64,000 nucleotides of DNA from Chrysaora quinquecirrha (GCA_014526335.1 JACTAT010000115.1:124001-188000); one strand, 5' to 3'. Numbered from the stretch's first letter, positions 48,226 through 60,423 are shown. Notes: generated from the letters alone by a model not told the origin. Made by a program: numbers and translations.

Positions 48226-51200
48226 ATGACCCTAATGCGGAACTGCCAGATGCTGAGCCTGGATCATCAGTTACCGACGTGAATGAAAAAGAGAAAGAAG
48301 AATTGGAAAATCTTCAAACAAAAATAAAGAATGCAATAAAAGGTATTTGCTCATATCGTGCTTTATTTTCATATCTATCTCACGCATAACGAGAACGTAA
48401 TCTGATGAAGTGAAAAATGTAAAAACTTGTACCGACTGGCAATATATTTTTTATGAACATTGTCAATTTTAAACGATGAACACAAAACTATACCGGTTTT
48501 GGACCTTCGTGCACACTATACCTGCACAGTTGTGATATGAATGCGATTCAAAATAAGTACGATATGCTACTGGCTGAATACGGTATAGTTTGATGACGCT
48601 CTGCTGAATGAAATAGAGAAAAGCAATTGCTGTCAAACCGCAGTGAAATCATGCCGTATTCATTTTGCACTGGGACAACGTAAACGGAGCCTAATAAAAG
48701 AGTGGAAAGAACATTATTAGCAATTCAATAATTAATCTTAAATACCTTCAACAAAGTTTTAGTCTTGCGCTTTCTCCTTTATTAATTTAGATGATAGTGG
48801 AACTGCAATGGCAGGCGAGGATCGTGAAACACCTCAAATAACGGTAAGAGATCTTCTCTTTATACACTTGTTGAATGACGAAGTTTGAGGAAGTTTGAGC
48901 AGAACTTGAAGAAAACTATCTGGAAAAATTAAATGAACAACAAAAAGGTTGCAAATAATAGTCAAATTTGCTCTAGAATATGAAGAAAACCCCTTTCAAA
49001 AATACCTGGAAAATCCCTTCAATGATACCTGGACTGAGAATATAATCCTAACTGCCTAATTGCTGGGGATGGGGATATACAGTACAAGGGGTTGGGACAG
49101 CACTCTAATATATGTTATTTCTTAAAATTTGAGAAAATCCAGGGCAAAATCCATGTTCAATCCATGATCTTGTTCTTAAAAGTGTATCTTTATCGCTGTA
49201 TTTTTCGAATACCAGAAGATGCGAAAATCGGACTCTAGATTTATTGATAGAGATAACCCAAAACAGATTGCTTAGCTATTTCGACATACAGTTATTTGAA
49301 AGTTCTGTGAAACCTAGGAATTAATGGACATAAAATTTTTCTAACAGCGTGTATTGTCCCCTGAAACAAAAAAGGATTTCAAAAAATGGACGCCAAAAAG
49401 TCGAAGTTTCTTTGAAAAGGTTTGTTATTTTAAAACTCATTTTCTGAGGCTAACTTTTCTATAGTAGCTACTTAGACATTCTAATGAACCCTATAAAAAA
49501 TTTGAAGTAATATTTGAAAACAAAATATTGAGCCATGCTAGGCTCGCAACGTTTAGTTTACAACATAAAGCAGTTGACTCTTTTGAACCAAGCAAATATT
49601 TGAGCCATGACATGGACGGATATATTTCAAAGTACAAGAGGGCCAAATCTCAGGATTCTAAAGCTATAGCTAAACTAGGAGACATGGTTGGGTGCGACAT
49701 TATATTTGACATGTCTCCAAGAGTGGCTTAACATGCGAGTGACAAGTAAGCAACCTTTCTTCTGAGTCACAAAGACAAGAAGTGTTTCTGGTGTTAAATC
49801 AGCTCCCAGTAGCATCACCATTCTTCATTTTCTAATCAAAACACCTTTAACTCTACACCAGGGATTCTCCTATGCAATTAAAAAACTGAATGACCGTGCT
49901 GCAGATGACAATCATGAAAATGTCAGGGAGAACAGAACTATGACAAGTGAAGAAGAAGATATGGATGAAAGTTCAAATGATGAACAAAATAATTATGAGA
50001 GAGACAGCTGCAAAAGGAATCTGTTTCCAGATGGAGTTGCAGGGGCTCTTCCGCGCAGTGAGTAATTCTGTATTTTTTTTTAGAATCTCAATGATTATGC
50101 TACTAAATTTAAAAAAATGTTTATTGCGCACAATTGCTGGGTAATTTGGCAGGCAGTACAATTAGCGCATCATGTACAACTGATTTCTTACCTAGTCAGA
50201 AAACTTTTTTATCAACATGTTTCTCTTAAAAGGATATTATGAACGAACATCTACGAGCAAACACACCACGAATGATTTAGAAGAGGATAGCAATAAAACT
50301 GATGAATCAGAAGAAGAAGGTACATACTGTGCTTTTAAATGATCTGGAAGTGTATGTTATAAAAGATAAAATTACCTGAAATCACCTTTAAATAACCTGA
50401 AATCAGCTTATAGGTCAAGAGCTTCTGTCAAGAGCTTTTATCTTCTCCGTTTTTGGTGAAAATGTAAATTAAAATGCTCAACCATTATAAAATTTTCTAG
50501 ACAGGCCCCCAGACTGAGGAATTTATCTTCCTATCCTCTACAAATACAAAATAATGGACGTAGAGCAAAAAAGGCACAATTCTGTTAATGAATTGGGAAT
50601 ATAGAAATTGGGGACTTCCAAGGGACCTATCGGCTCATTTCACGTGATTTACAGGTGATTTCAGGTGGTTTTAACTTTTGTAACATACGCAACTGGAAGA
50701 CACTAAACCAGCTGTTGAACAAACACTTCGAGAATTAGAAAAAAAATCATTCTATTGTAAACATCTGTTGCCATCTAGTGATTAATATCTTAGTATTGGG
50801 GTTTTCATTAGTATCTTTTTAGTATTAGTACCTTTAATTGATTAAGCTAAGGTTAAAAATTACTATAAGCTTTTTGAAATGTGATAGGTGGGCTGATAAA
50901 TTTGAAATACTGAAATATTTTCAGAACACGATGAAGCAACAAAGGAAAATAAAGATGAAGAAGACACAGAGCCACCAAAGAAGAAGCAAAGTGAGAAATT
51001 TAAAAAGAATTTTCAATGAATGAAATTTTTTTTTCAAACATAGATTACTTTTGGGATTTTTTTGGTTGTCAATCTAGAAGTTGGGAATATATCATATTTT
51101 TCAGGATATAAATTCTACTTCAAATTACAATATATTTAAGGAAAGATAGTAAAAATAGTTATCCATAAACATGATGCATAATATGACTTGGTGATAATAT

Positions 51201-52914
51201 TATGCACTTGATATCTCTTGTACAGGTATGGCAAAAAAGGGAAATATTGTACTTGTAAAGAGGTATGAAAAGTTTGTTTTGAATTCTAACAGATGATGGG
51301 TACCATATTCAGTTGCTTGTCTCCTAAAGCATATTTGCAATCTTATCAGTATTTATCAAATTTAGAATAACAAAAAGAAAATGATAGAGTGCTCTGGGCC
51401 AAGAAAATATCAAACAAATGTAAGTCATAGCACAATACAACCTTTTATTTTGATCTAGCATCTACACTTTCTTTTTTCCATAGTAAAAACGGCTCTATAA
51501 GAAATCCACTAGTAAGATTTTTGGCAAAAACAATAAAAAGTTTAAGAAACTTTTACTAGTGAGGCTTTAGCTAGGTTTCTTATATAAAAAAAGTGTATGT
51601 ATCCTATATTTTCAGAAAAAACATTTTACCAAATTGTGAATTGTTTTGGAGATCATCAATTTTTGTGGATTGATCGTAAATTGTTCTCACTTTGAGAAGA
51701 AGAGCATTTGGGGACAGGAAGACAATAGAGGCGTGCATATAAACAATATGCCAAACTTTAGTTGCAATATTCAAAACATGTTGGAGACAATGCTAAAGCT
51801 GTGTAACAGAAAATTTTATGCTATACAGGTCACACATAGCATGAATTGCAATTATTAGGAAGAATGTTCTATACAAGTTAATGCAAATTTCAACAAGCTG
51901 TAGGTTAATGCACCCATTGCATTTATTATATCTTTACAGAGATTTTTGTCTGAAAATGTTGTGTTCACTTTATTGACAATTTTTTGTTAATAGTGTCCAG
52001 GAAATGAATGGTTTCATTTGGCATGCCTAGAGATGAAAAAACTTCCCCGAAAAGAAGAAGACTGGTGAGATACAGTAATCCATTATAACAGTTTTGATTC
52101 ATGCAGTAAACTATAGCTATAGATAGCCTTACACTCTTTTTTTTACAAGAATACTATAAATTTTGTCCAGCCTCAATATTCTTAAGAAATGTCCGTTTTG
52201 AGCCTGAATATATTCTTAAAGTATTCTTATTTTTTCAAACCTGATATGGATTAAGGGGAACATAGATATCTAGTTAAAAGAAAAATTATCTCATTACCAA
52301 GAAATGGCTGTGCGAAAGAAAAATTCAACTTAAGAATGTTGTTAACAATCATGAAGTTTCGCTTTAACATTGCAAAACAGGCAGCTTCTGAAAAATGAGA
52401 CACAAATAATGCAAGCTGAGGCTGAGCATATTCTTACAATATTCTTAAATTGGAAGATTCTGAGCCTCAATATTCTTATAAACAATATTCTTATAAAAAA
52501 GTGTATTATTCAAACACTTAGGCCTACTACCTATGCTCATCCAGGGTTGCTGCTTGGCAGAAAAGTGATGATTTCATTTCTCACATAGTATTCTCATAAA
52601 AATGGTATAGAAGAGACCAAAACATAATACAGACTTTTGTAAAAACAAATTTAGAAAGACATCTGGTGTTCATTAAAAAATTAGCATCAGAAGTAATAGA
52701 GATGAGCTCACCCATTTCCATTTGTTGTAGGATCATGATTTGGGGCATTGATTGCATTTAAGGTTCAGCTGTGCATATTTTGCTTGAATTGACAGCATTC
52801 TTAGGACTTGACAAAAATCATCTTTTCTAATCACGTTTTGCTTACTATTTATTACCTTGTTTCAGGTACTGTTTGGATTGCCGCAAAGTCAAAGAAAATA
52901 AAGAGAGCAACTAG
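48226..52914 (+). CDS. PHD-finger protein gene, at least ten exons, 5' end not found
   Basis: Exons are 48226-48342, 48791-48843, 49348-49419, 49862-50057, 50233-50319, 50925-50990, ~51226/51240-51262, 51366-51419, 51994-52064 and 52866-52914. All have GT-AG borders. Phases agree at every join except the one into the 51.2-kb exon, where an acceptor after 51239 restores phase. The product starts with an acidic region (DDPNAELPDAEPGSS), a predicted helix (KEKEELENLQTKIKNA), SPETKKDFKKWTPKSRSFFE, and long Glu/Asp/Ser tracts. It ends in a C4HC3 PHD finger: YCTCKE, MIECS, NCPGNEWFHLACL, EEDWYCLDCRK. The C-x-C start and WFHLAC resemble ING-type PHD fingers that read histone H3 tails; binding is inferred. 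No lesion is seen. It lies inside the 42.3-58.4 kb inverted-repeat element, so it may be captured or element-encoded. Confidence 0.7.
51541..51590 (+). repeat. short hairpin element
   Basis: TTTAAGAAACTTTTACTAGT...GCTAGGTTTCTTATATAA, close to the inverted copy at 161-210 (GACTAGTGAGGCTTTAGGTA core). It lies in an intron of the PHD gene. Confidence 0.65.
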
Positions 52915-53734
52915 ATAAAATAAAGGACTAAAACATCATCTCGTGAATTTTACTAACGCCTATCAGATCGAGATTTCAAAAAATACCAGGTCGAGGCCAA
53001 AAATCCCAGAATTCAATGTTTTTCCCTGAAAAAATCCTGACGGTTTTTGGTTTGGAAATGACATCATGTTTGCAAGAAAAGGTATTTCATCATAGAAACA
53101 GCAGCAGGCCCCCGCGGGCAGTGAATTTTTGCTGTTGACAGAAAAAAATCTTCATTTTCAGCAACTTCATAATTGCAGAAAATATGTGTATTTTGGTACA
53201 CGAAAGAGCGCGAAGAGTAACAAATACAGTGCAAAATGGGACTAAAACCCAATTTTTAATAAAAAACCAATGTATTGCAAACTCTTAGAAATTCCCAAGA
53301 TTTTTCTCAAGATTTTTTCTCAAAATAAGCAACCTTAAATATTCCTAAAGATCTTGCTATAAAATCCTAAAATTGGCAACACTTGATTGATGATTCTTAA
53401 ACTGATCACATGCTTCGTGTATCTACTAGTTTTGGAAGCAACTGTAATTTGTGCTCCGCTGCATTGCTGTACACAGCACGCCCTCAAAAGATTTCCTGCA
53501 TTTCCCCAAAAATATAAAATAGATTCAGTTCAAATCATATTATAGACAAAATTTCAATTAGCCAAGCAAGGATAATTATGCAAATTTTCTGTATTGTTTT
53601 TTTATTAATTTAGGGAACTGTAATATATATTATGCATTGGTATTCACTTTAATTTTTAATGTACTTAATAAAGAAAGCAACGAAACATTTCTGTCCTTTT
53701 ATTTCGCGTTCGCTTCAGTATTCCTTCCAGCTAT

Positions 53735-56720
53735 TACAAAGCATAAGACTTATAAACAGTTATACAGTACTGATACAGTTATACAGTACTGAAACCCTCG
53801 AAACCTTCGGAACCCTATATACAGATTCTATGTGCTGGCTGTGGTGCATTATAAAGTATAAGACTTATATACAGTACTGAAACCCTCGGAACCTTCGGAA
53901 CCCTCGGAACCCTATATACAAATTCTATGTGCTGGCTATGGTGTATTATAAAGTATAAGACTTATATATAGTACTGAAACCCTCGAAACCTTCGGAACCT
54001 TCGGAACCCTATATACAGATTCTATGTGCTGGCTGTGGTGTATTATAAAGTATAAGACTTATATACAGTACTGAAACCCTCGAAACCTTCGAACCTTCGA
54101 ACCCTATATACAAATTCTATGTGCTGGCTGTGGTGTATTATAAAGTATAAGACTTATATACAGTACTGAAACCCTCGAAACCTTCGAACCTTCGAACCCT
54201 ATATACAGATTCTATGTGCTGGCTGTGGTGCATTATAAAGTATAAGACTTATATACAGTACTGAAACCCTCGAAACCTTGAACCTTGAACCCTATATACA
54301 GATTCTATGTGCTGGCTGTGGTGTATTATAAAGTATAAGACTTATATACAGTACTGAAACCCTCGAAACCTTGAACCTTCGAACCCTATATACAAATTCT
54401 ATGTGCTGGCTATGGTGTATTATAAAGTATAAGACTTATATATAGTACTGAAACCCTCGAAACCTTCGAACCTTCGAACCCTATATACAGATTCTATGTG
54501 CTGGCTATGGTGTATTATAAAGTATAAGACTTATATATAGTACTGAAACCCTCGAAACCTTCGGAACCTTCGGAACCCTATAAACAGATTCTATGTGCTG
54601 GCTATGGTGTATTATAAAGTATAAGACTTATATACAGTACTGAAACCCTCGGAACCTTCGGAACCCTATATACAGATTCTATGTTCTGGCTGTGGTGCAT
54701 TATAAAGTATAAGACTTATATACAGTACTGAAACCCTCGAAACCTTCGGAACCTTCGGAACCCTATATACAGATTCTATGTGCTGGCTATGCTGTATTAA
54801 AAAGTATAAGGCTTATATACAGTACTGAAACCCTCGGAACCTTCGGAACCCTATATACAGATTCTATGTGCTGGCTGTGGTGCATTATAAAGTATAAGAC
54901 TTATATACAGTACTGAAACCCTCGGAACCTTCGGAACCTTCGGAACCCTATATACAGATTCTATGTGCTGGCTGTGGTGTATTATAAAGTATAAGACTTA
55001 AATATAGTACTGAAACCCTCGAAACCTTCGGAACCTTCGGAACCCTATATACAGATTCTATGTGCTGGCTGTGGTGTATTATAAAGTATAAGACTTATAT
55101 ACAGTACTGAAACCCTCGAAACCTTCAGAACCTTCGGAACCCTATATACAGATTCTATGTGCTGGCTGTGGTGTATTATAAAGTATAAGACTTAGATACA
55201 GTACTGAAACCCTCGAAACCTTCGGAACCCTATATACAAATTCTATGTGCTGGCTATGGTGTATTATAAAGTATAAGACTTATATATAGTACTGAAACCC
55301 TCGAAACCTTCGGAACCTTCGGAACCCTATATACAGATTCTATGTGCTGGCTATGGTGTATTATAAAGTATAAGACTTATATATAGTACTGAAACCCTCG
55401 AAACCTTCGGAACCTTCGGAACCCTATAAACAGATTCTATGTGCTGGCTGTGGTGTATTATAAAGTATAAGACTTATATACAGTACTGAAACCCTCGGAA
55501 CCTTCGGAACCCTCGGAACCCTATAAACAGATTCTATGTGCTGGCTATGCTGTATTATAAAGTATAAGGCTTATATACAGTACTGAAACCCTCGAAACCT
55601 TCGGAACCTTCGGAACCCTATATACAGATTCTATGTGCTGGCTGTGGTGTATTATAAAGTATAAGACTTATATACAGTACTGAAACCCTCGAAACCTTCG
55701 GAACCTTCGGAACCCTATATACAGATTCTATGTGCTGGCTATGCAGTATTATAAAGTATAAGGCTTATATACAGTACTGAAACCCTCGGAACCTTCGGAA
55801 CCCTATATACAGATTCTATGTGCTGGCTGTGGTGCATTATAAAGTATAAGACTTATATACAGTACTGAAACCCTCGAACCTTGAACCTTCGAACCCTATA
55901 TACAGATTCTATGTGCTGGCTGTGGTGTATTATAAAGTATAAGACTTAAATATAGTACTGAAACCCTCGAAACTTTCGGAACCTTCGGAACCCTATATAC
56001 AGATTCTATGTGCTGGCTGTGGTGTATTATAAAGTATAAGACTTATATACAGTACTGAAACCCTCGAAACCTTTGGAACCTTCGGAACCCTATATACAGA
56101 TTCTATGTGCTGGCTGTGGTGTATTATAAAGTATAAGACTTATATACAGTACTGAAACCCTCGAAACCCTCGAACCTTGAACCCTATATACAGATTCTAT
56201 GTGCTGGCTGTGGTGTATTATAAAGTATAAGACTTATATACAGTACTGAAACCCTCGAAACCCTCGGAACCTTCGGAACCCTATATACAGATTCTATGTG
56301 CTGGCTGTGGTGTATTATGAAGTATAAGACTTATATACAGTACTGAAACCCTCGAAACCCTCGGAACCTTCGGAACCCTATATACAGATTCTATGTGCTG
56401 GCTGTGGTGTATTATAAAGTATAAGACTTATATACAGTACTGAACCCTCGAAACCTTCGGAACCTTCGGAACCCTATATACAGATTCTATGTGCTGGCTG
56501 TGGTGTATTATAAAGTATAAGACTTATATACAGTACTGAAACCCTCGAAACCCTCGGAACCCTCGGAACCCTATAAACAGATTCTATGTGCTGGCTATGC
56601 TGTATTATAAAGTATAAGGCTTACATACAGTACTGAAACCCTCGGAACCTTCGGAACCCTATATACAGATTCTATGTGCTGGCTGTGGTGTATTATAAAG
56701 TATAAGACTTATGTACAGTA
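53735..56720 (+). repeat. minisatellite array, ~31 copies of a ~95 bp unit
   Basis: Each unit holds TATACAGATTCTATGTGCTG, GCTGTGGTGTATTATAAAGT, ATAAGACTTATATACAGTAC and TGAAACCCTCGAAACC, then a 10-base sub-repeat (TTCGGAACCT) present in variable copy number. Counting the CTGGCT anchor gives 31 units from 53834 to 56679, mean spacing ~95 bp. Units differ in a few diagnostic positions (GTGGTG/ATGGTG/ATGCTG, CGG/CG), allowing higher-order duplications to be traced. A lone reverse-complement relative (GGGTTCCGAAGGTTTCGG) is at ~42560, near the opposite end of the same candidate element. Confidence 0.95.
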
Positions 56721-56889
56721 GCTACTAGCCATACTTGATAGGACATTATGTGTATATATAGACACATATATTACAGCTGTATGGGTATAATCAACTTGTA
56801 TAAGCGACCATCAGTCTCTATTGTTATGCAAATGAGAAATTTGAATTTATCCAATGAGCGAAGACCTTCTAAAATGTTCAGAAAGACCC

Positions 56890-58373
56890 CAGTAATGAGC
56901 TGTGTAATATTACACTTTGGAGTAACAGGCTAGTAACTTCACAGTCTGAGTAATATGCCATGTAATAATACAGTACTAGTAATATGATTTGTAACACAGG
57001 AGGAAGAGTAATTGCCAAGAAACATTTTGCTGCAAGTAATATTTCTCTTTTTATGTAATTTCCATAAATAATAAATACATCACAGTAAAGGAGTAAATTG
57101 TAGCAACAGTCAAAGTGATCAATATATAACAAAAAGTCAAACTGAGTACCTACTAAAGACAATATTTCTACACAAATAGTATCACAAATGAAAATGTCCA
57201 CTCATACTTCAGTTTATTGCCATACAAATGGAGCTGTGTGCCATCTGTATAATCTTCTGTGATGCAATCTGCTAAAACGGTTGAGCACCAACAGTCACAT
57301 ATCATCAATTTCAACCTGGAAATAAAGTTAATGAATCTTAAGAACTTGAAATAAGAACCGAGAATAGGCCCAATAGGATAGAGAACTGGAAACACATTGA
57401 CAGAGTCAAATTATCTAAAGAAATAAAACTTTAAGTTTACAAATGTCTTCCTTGTTTTACTTACTTTGGCTTTTATTAATTCCAAATTCTTTTCTTCATT
57501 AGACTTGAAATGTCACCAGTCAAATGATTTTTGCAATTTGTTCATGCGTCCATAATCTAAAATGTTATCAGAAAATACATAAATCATCAATAAATCATCA
57601 GGATATCCTTGAATAAACTTTGATGAAAACAATGCATAAAATGATCCATATGAAATATGAATTCGAATGTCTTTGAAGAATATAAGAAAATATTTACCAC
57701 TAATTATCACCCTGCAGCATGACAAACAAGTGGCTTGATCTTGACTTCAACAAACTTGAAATGATTCTTGAAAATGTTCATGTTTGACAAAATTCAATCA
57801 CCAGCAGGCAGGCAGGCAGGCAAAACCAAAACGAATTTCTAACAGAAAGTGCTCAGATTTCAAATAAAATAAGTCACTATGATTGGTTGAAATGTGTCCC
57901 TTTGTTTTCCTGCTTCTCTCTTCCATTGTCACGCAAAGTGTAAACAGGATAATAAAATGTCTTTCTTTGTTCAATCAGTCATTGTCTTATTCATGTGTAA
58001 TATGTAACATGTGTTATATAATAATGAGATGTAATAAGCTCTGTAATCAGACATTTGTGTGTAACACAACACCATATTACAGCACTTGACATAATGTTAC
58101 ACAGGGCCCTCATTTCAATAGAATGTTATGTGTGTAACACTATGGCATATTACAGTATCCCTCTAATTACACAAGATGTCATATTACTAAAGGAGATTGA
58201 TAGTGTGTCATGTTTCACATAATGTTTCATGTCCATATGTAATATAATGTTAGATTACACAGAGTTATATGTTACACAGTACCTGTAACATAATGGACAT
58301 GTGCAACATGGCATCACATTACACAGAGCGTTTTATTACTAGGCCGTAATATTACATGAGTGTTCTACCTGTG
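56890..58373 (-). repeat. right subterminal and terminal repeats
   Basis: Dense, degenerate copies of GTAATATG, TGTAACA and CATATTAC motifs (56895-57000 and 57990-58370), ending CTCATGTAATA-type sequence and CACAGGTA when read inward from 58373. Between them (57000-57990) no gene is supported; a (GGCA)n tract lies near 57803. Confidence 0.6.
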
Positions 58374-59179
58374 GCGGGCCAGGCCGGCCTGTTTTATATT
58401 GTTCACTGTTTTTGTTGTTATTCTAAGAAACCAGTAAAACAATTACTAAATGGTCTTTTCTCGCGGGTATTTCAAATTAAAATGCTCTTTCCCTAAATTT
58501 CACGGCCAGCTTCCCGTAAACAACTTTATAACAGAACAGGAAAACACAGGCTCACAGTCAGCTCATACGGTAGCTGACTTTACTTTGCCCTCAAATCCCT
58601 GATAGGTAAAACTCCCCAGGGGTGGTAAAAGTAAATAAATTAAAGAAATATAATTGTTTTGCAGATTGGATTTCGGAAAGCAAGAATTGAATTCTAGTGC
58701 TTTGACTTGAGAAGAAAGTTTACTGAGTTTCTTTGTAAGTACCTCTATTTAATATCTCTTCAATTGTACCTTTGTTTGCAACTTATAAAGATTTTGTTGA
58801 TGTTGATAATTACTGTTTTTTGATAATTTATCGTCATTCTTTCTAGGTTACATATCAATTCACACCTTGGCCTTGTGAGTGAAGGGAAATTTCTATAATT
58901 GTAAGTTATTCCCCTCATTCTTTAAGGGTGGTTATCAGAATTTGTTAAATTTTACAAGGGCACTTCATATAACGGTATTGGTGCATTACACTCTTCATCC
59001 CCGTAACATTTGCAGATTTTATGACAAATTTGAGCAACAGTCATGCTCTAAATCTGGGGTTCTAACAGTATTTTCAACAAAACTTTTGTGTAATGCTTTC
59101 TGAAGACATTAATTTTGCGCTCTTGTGTATTTTTTAATTTCTTGGGAAGCTTTTCCAGCTTACTGTCCAGTGAAAAAAA

Positions 59180-59538
59180 ATGGCATATGAGTTCTTCTTA
59201 TCTAACAGAGATGATGTTTACAGCTATGCAACTTCACATATAAATTTAGAATTACTTCTAAAAATTTCGGATGATGCAGTAAAGGAAGGTGATGGGGAGG
59301 GGATCATTTGTTGCTGGAGACTTTTTCTTCGTTCTACAAAGCGTATGGTCACCACAAATATGCTATAGCAGCATTTCACCTCATAACTAGAGTTTCAGCA
59401 TTATTGACTCCAGCACTTGCAGAGCAACGTACATGGAAATGAATAGTAAACAGGCATTTGCTCAAGAAACTTGATATTTCGGATTTAACAAAAACTTTGA
59501 AAGAACAGCTCACGAAACTGAAGAAGAAATATCCATAA
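59180..59538 (+). pseudogene. DUF6589-type protein, C-terminal fragment
   Basis: Reads YSYATSHINLELLLKISDDA, KEGDGEGIICCW, then in another frame FYKAYGHHKYAIAAFHLITR and LLTPALAEQRTWK, a TGA at 59441-59443, and NRHLLKKLDISDL to TAA 59536-59538. The GDGE...W, GH-KYA--AF and W-R-VN-like order is the DUF6589 signature. Frameshift, nonsense and a short end show decay. It faces the RecQ N-terminal half at 59.8 kb. Confidence 0.65.
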
Positions 59539-59833
59539 CTCGGATTTTTCTCCATTGCATAGGCTACTATTACTAGGCTAGTTTCTAATAGCAAAGAAAG
59601 ATAAGCAGGTTTTAAAGAATTTTATCTAACACTATTTTATAAAATTACCCCTTAAAAGTATTTTAGTCTATGAATCAACTATCTACCTACAATTATTGTA
59701 TTATATTATATTACATTATTATTATTGTTACTTTATTATAAGATATTAATATTATATTACACTCCAAAAAGGCACAGCCCATGAAGGACTATGTAACTAC
59801 CTCAAACTTTGGCCTATAAATATGTTGCCTTAC

Positions 59834-60423
59834 CACTTTGGAATACAATGTGCTTCATCTGCAACAATCCACAACAATTTTTCCTGATATGTTTTTGAAT
59901 GAAGCATTTTTTGCCATTTCTTTGAATGCACCCAAGCTTCTGGACTTCCAAAGACAACTTAAAAATGCCCCGATTCAAGCTTTTCATAATCAATTGAGTC
60001 AGCGTGTAGCGAGCAAGCAGGTATTCCCTTATCATTTAATTCCTTTACTTTAATGTCTATAATAGCCAGAAGAGATGAAATAACTACAACAATGTTACGT
60101 TTCTGCAAAGCTTGGAACCCATCTCGGTCAGAGAGCTCTTTGGCCAAAATCAGGGCCATGTAGTAAGGAAGAGACTTTCCCTGTCCAGTTGGCAAAATAG
60201 CAAACATATCTTCTGAATCAACAAGCAAAGATTTGATAATTTGATACTGTTGAGGTGTTAATTCATCTATGCTTTCAAAATAATTCTGGAGCACTTTGTC
60301 CGCAGCAACTCTCAAATCTTCCTCCAGTTTAGAATTACATGCCACAATCAAACAAAAATCAAATGGATCAGTCGAGTCAATCAATGATTTGGAGAAAGAG
60401 GTCACGTGTATTTTTTCAACCAA
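59834..60423 (-). pseudogene. RecQ-like helicase, N-terminal half
   Basis: Reads ELTPQQYQIIKSLL (Q-motif region), AILPTGQGKSLPYYM (Walker A, motif I), IVVVISSLLAIIDIKVKELN (motif Ia; usual SPL is SSL), ESGHF, an in-frame TAA at 59959-59961, VVFGSPEAWVHSKKW and IVADEAHCIPK (motif II, DEAH). The exon ends in phase 2 within the next Trp codon at a strong donor GTAAGG (59833). Known role of the family: ATP-driven 3'-5' DNA unwinding. One nonsense codon is the only lesion seen here. The second half is not adjacent; the matching phase-2 acceptor and remainder are at 14660-13257 on the same strand. Confidence 0.8.

Larger units (their letters stand above)
42301..58373. mobile_element. candidate 16-kb element with terminal inverted repeats
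   Basis: The left end starts CACAGGTAAAACGCTCATGT and the right end, read inward, starts CACAGGTAGAACACTCATGT; 23 of the first 26 bases agree. Both ends continue inward with many copies of GTAATATG- and GTGTAAC-like motifs in matching inward orientation. The flanks share GCG directly outside each end, a possible 3 bp target duplication. The interior has a spliced PHD-finger gene, two MITEs, and a 3 kb minisatellite, but no recognisable transposase. A CAC start with 3 bp duplication and subterminal repeats would suit CACTA-like elements; this is only inference. Confidence 0.55.

Noticed and set aside
49528..49737. Open frame with SHARLATFSLQHKAVDSF as an extra exon of the PHD gene
   Set aside because: It ends in its own stop and the flanking exons (to 49419 and from 49862) already join in phase without it; kept as unexplained intronic sequence.
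53735..56720. CRISPR-like regular array
   Set aside because: Units are contiguous near-identical ~95 bp repeats without unique spacers, in a eukaryotic sequence; it is a minisatellite.
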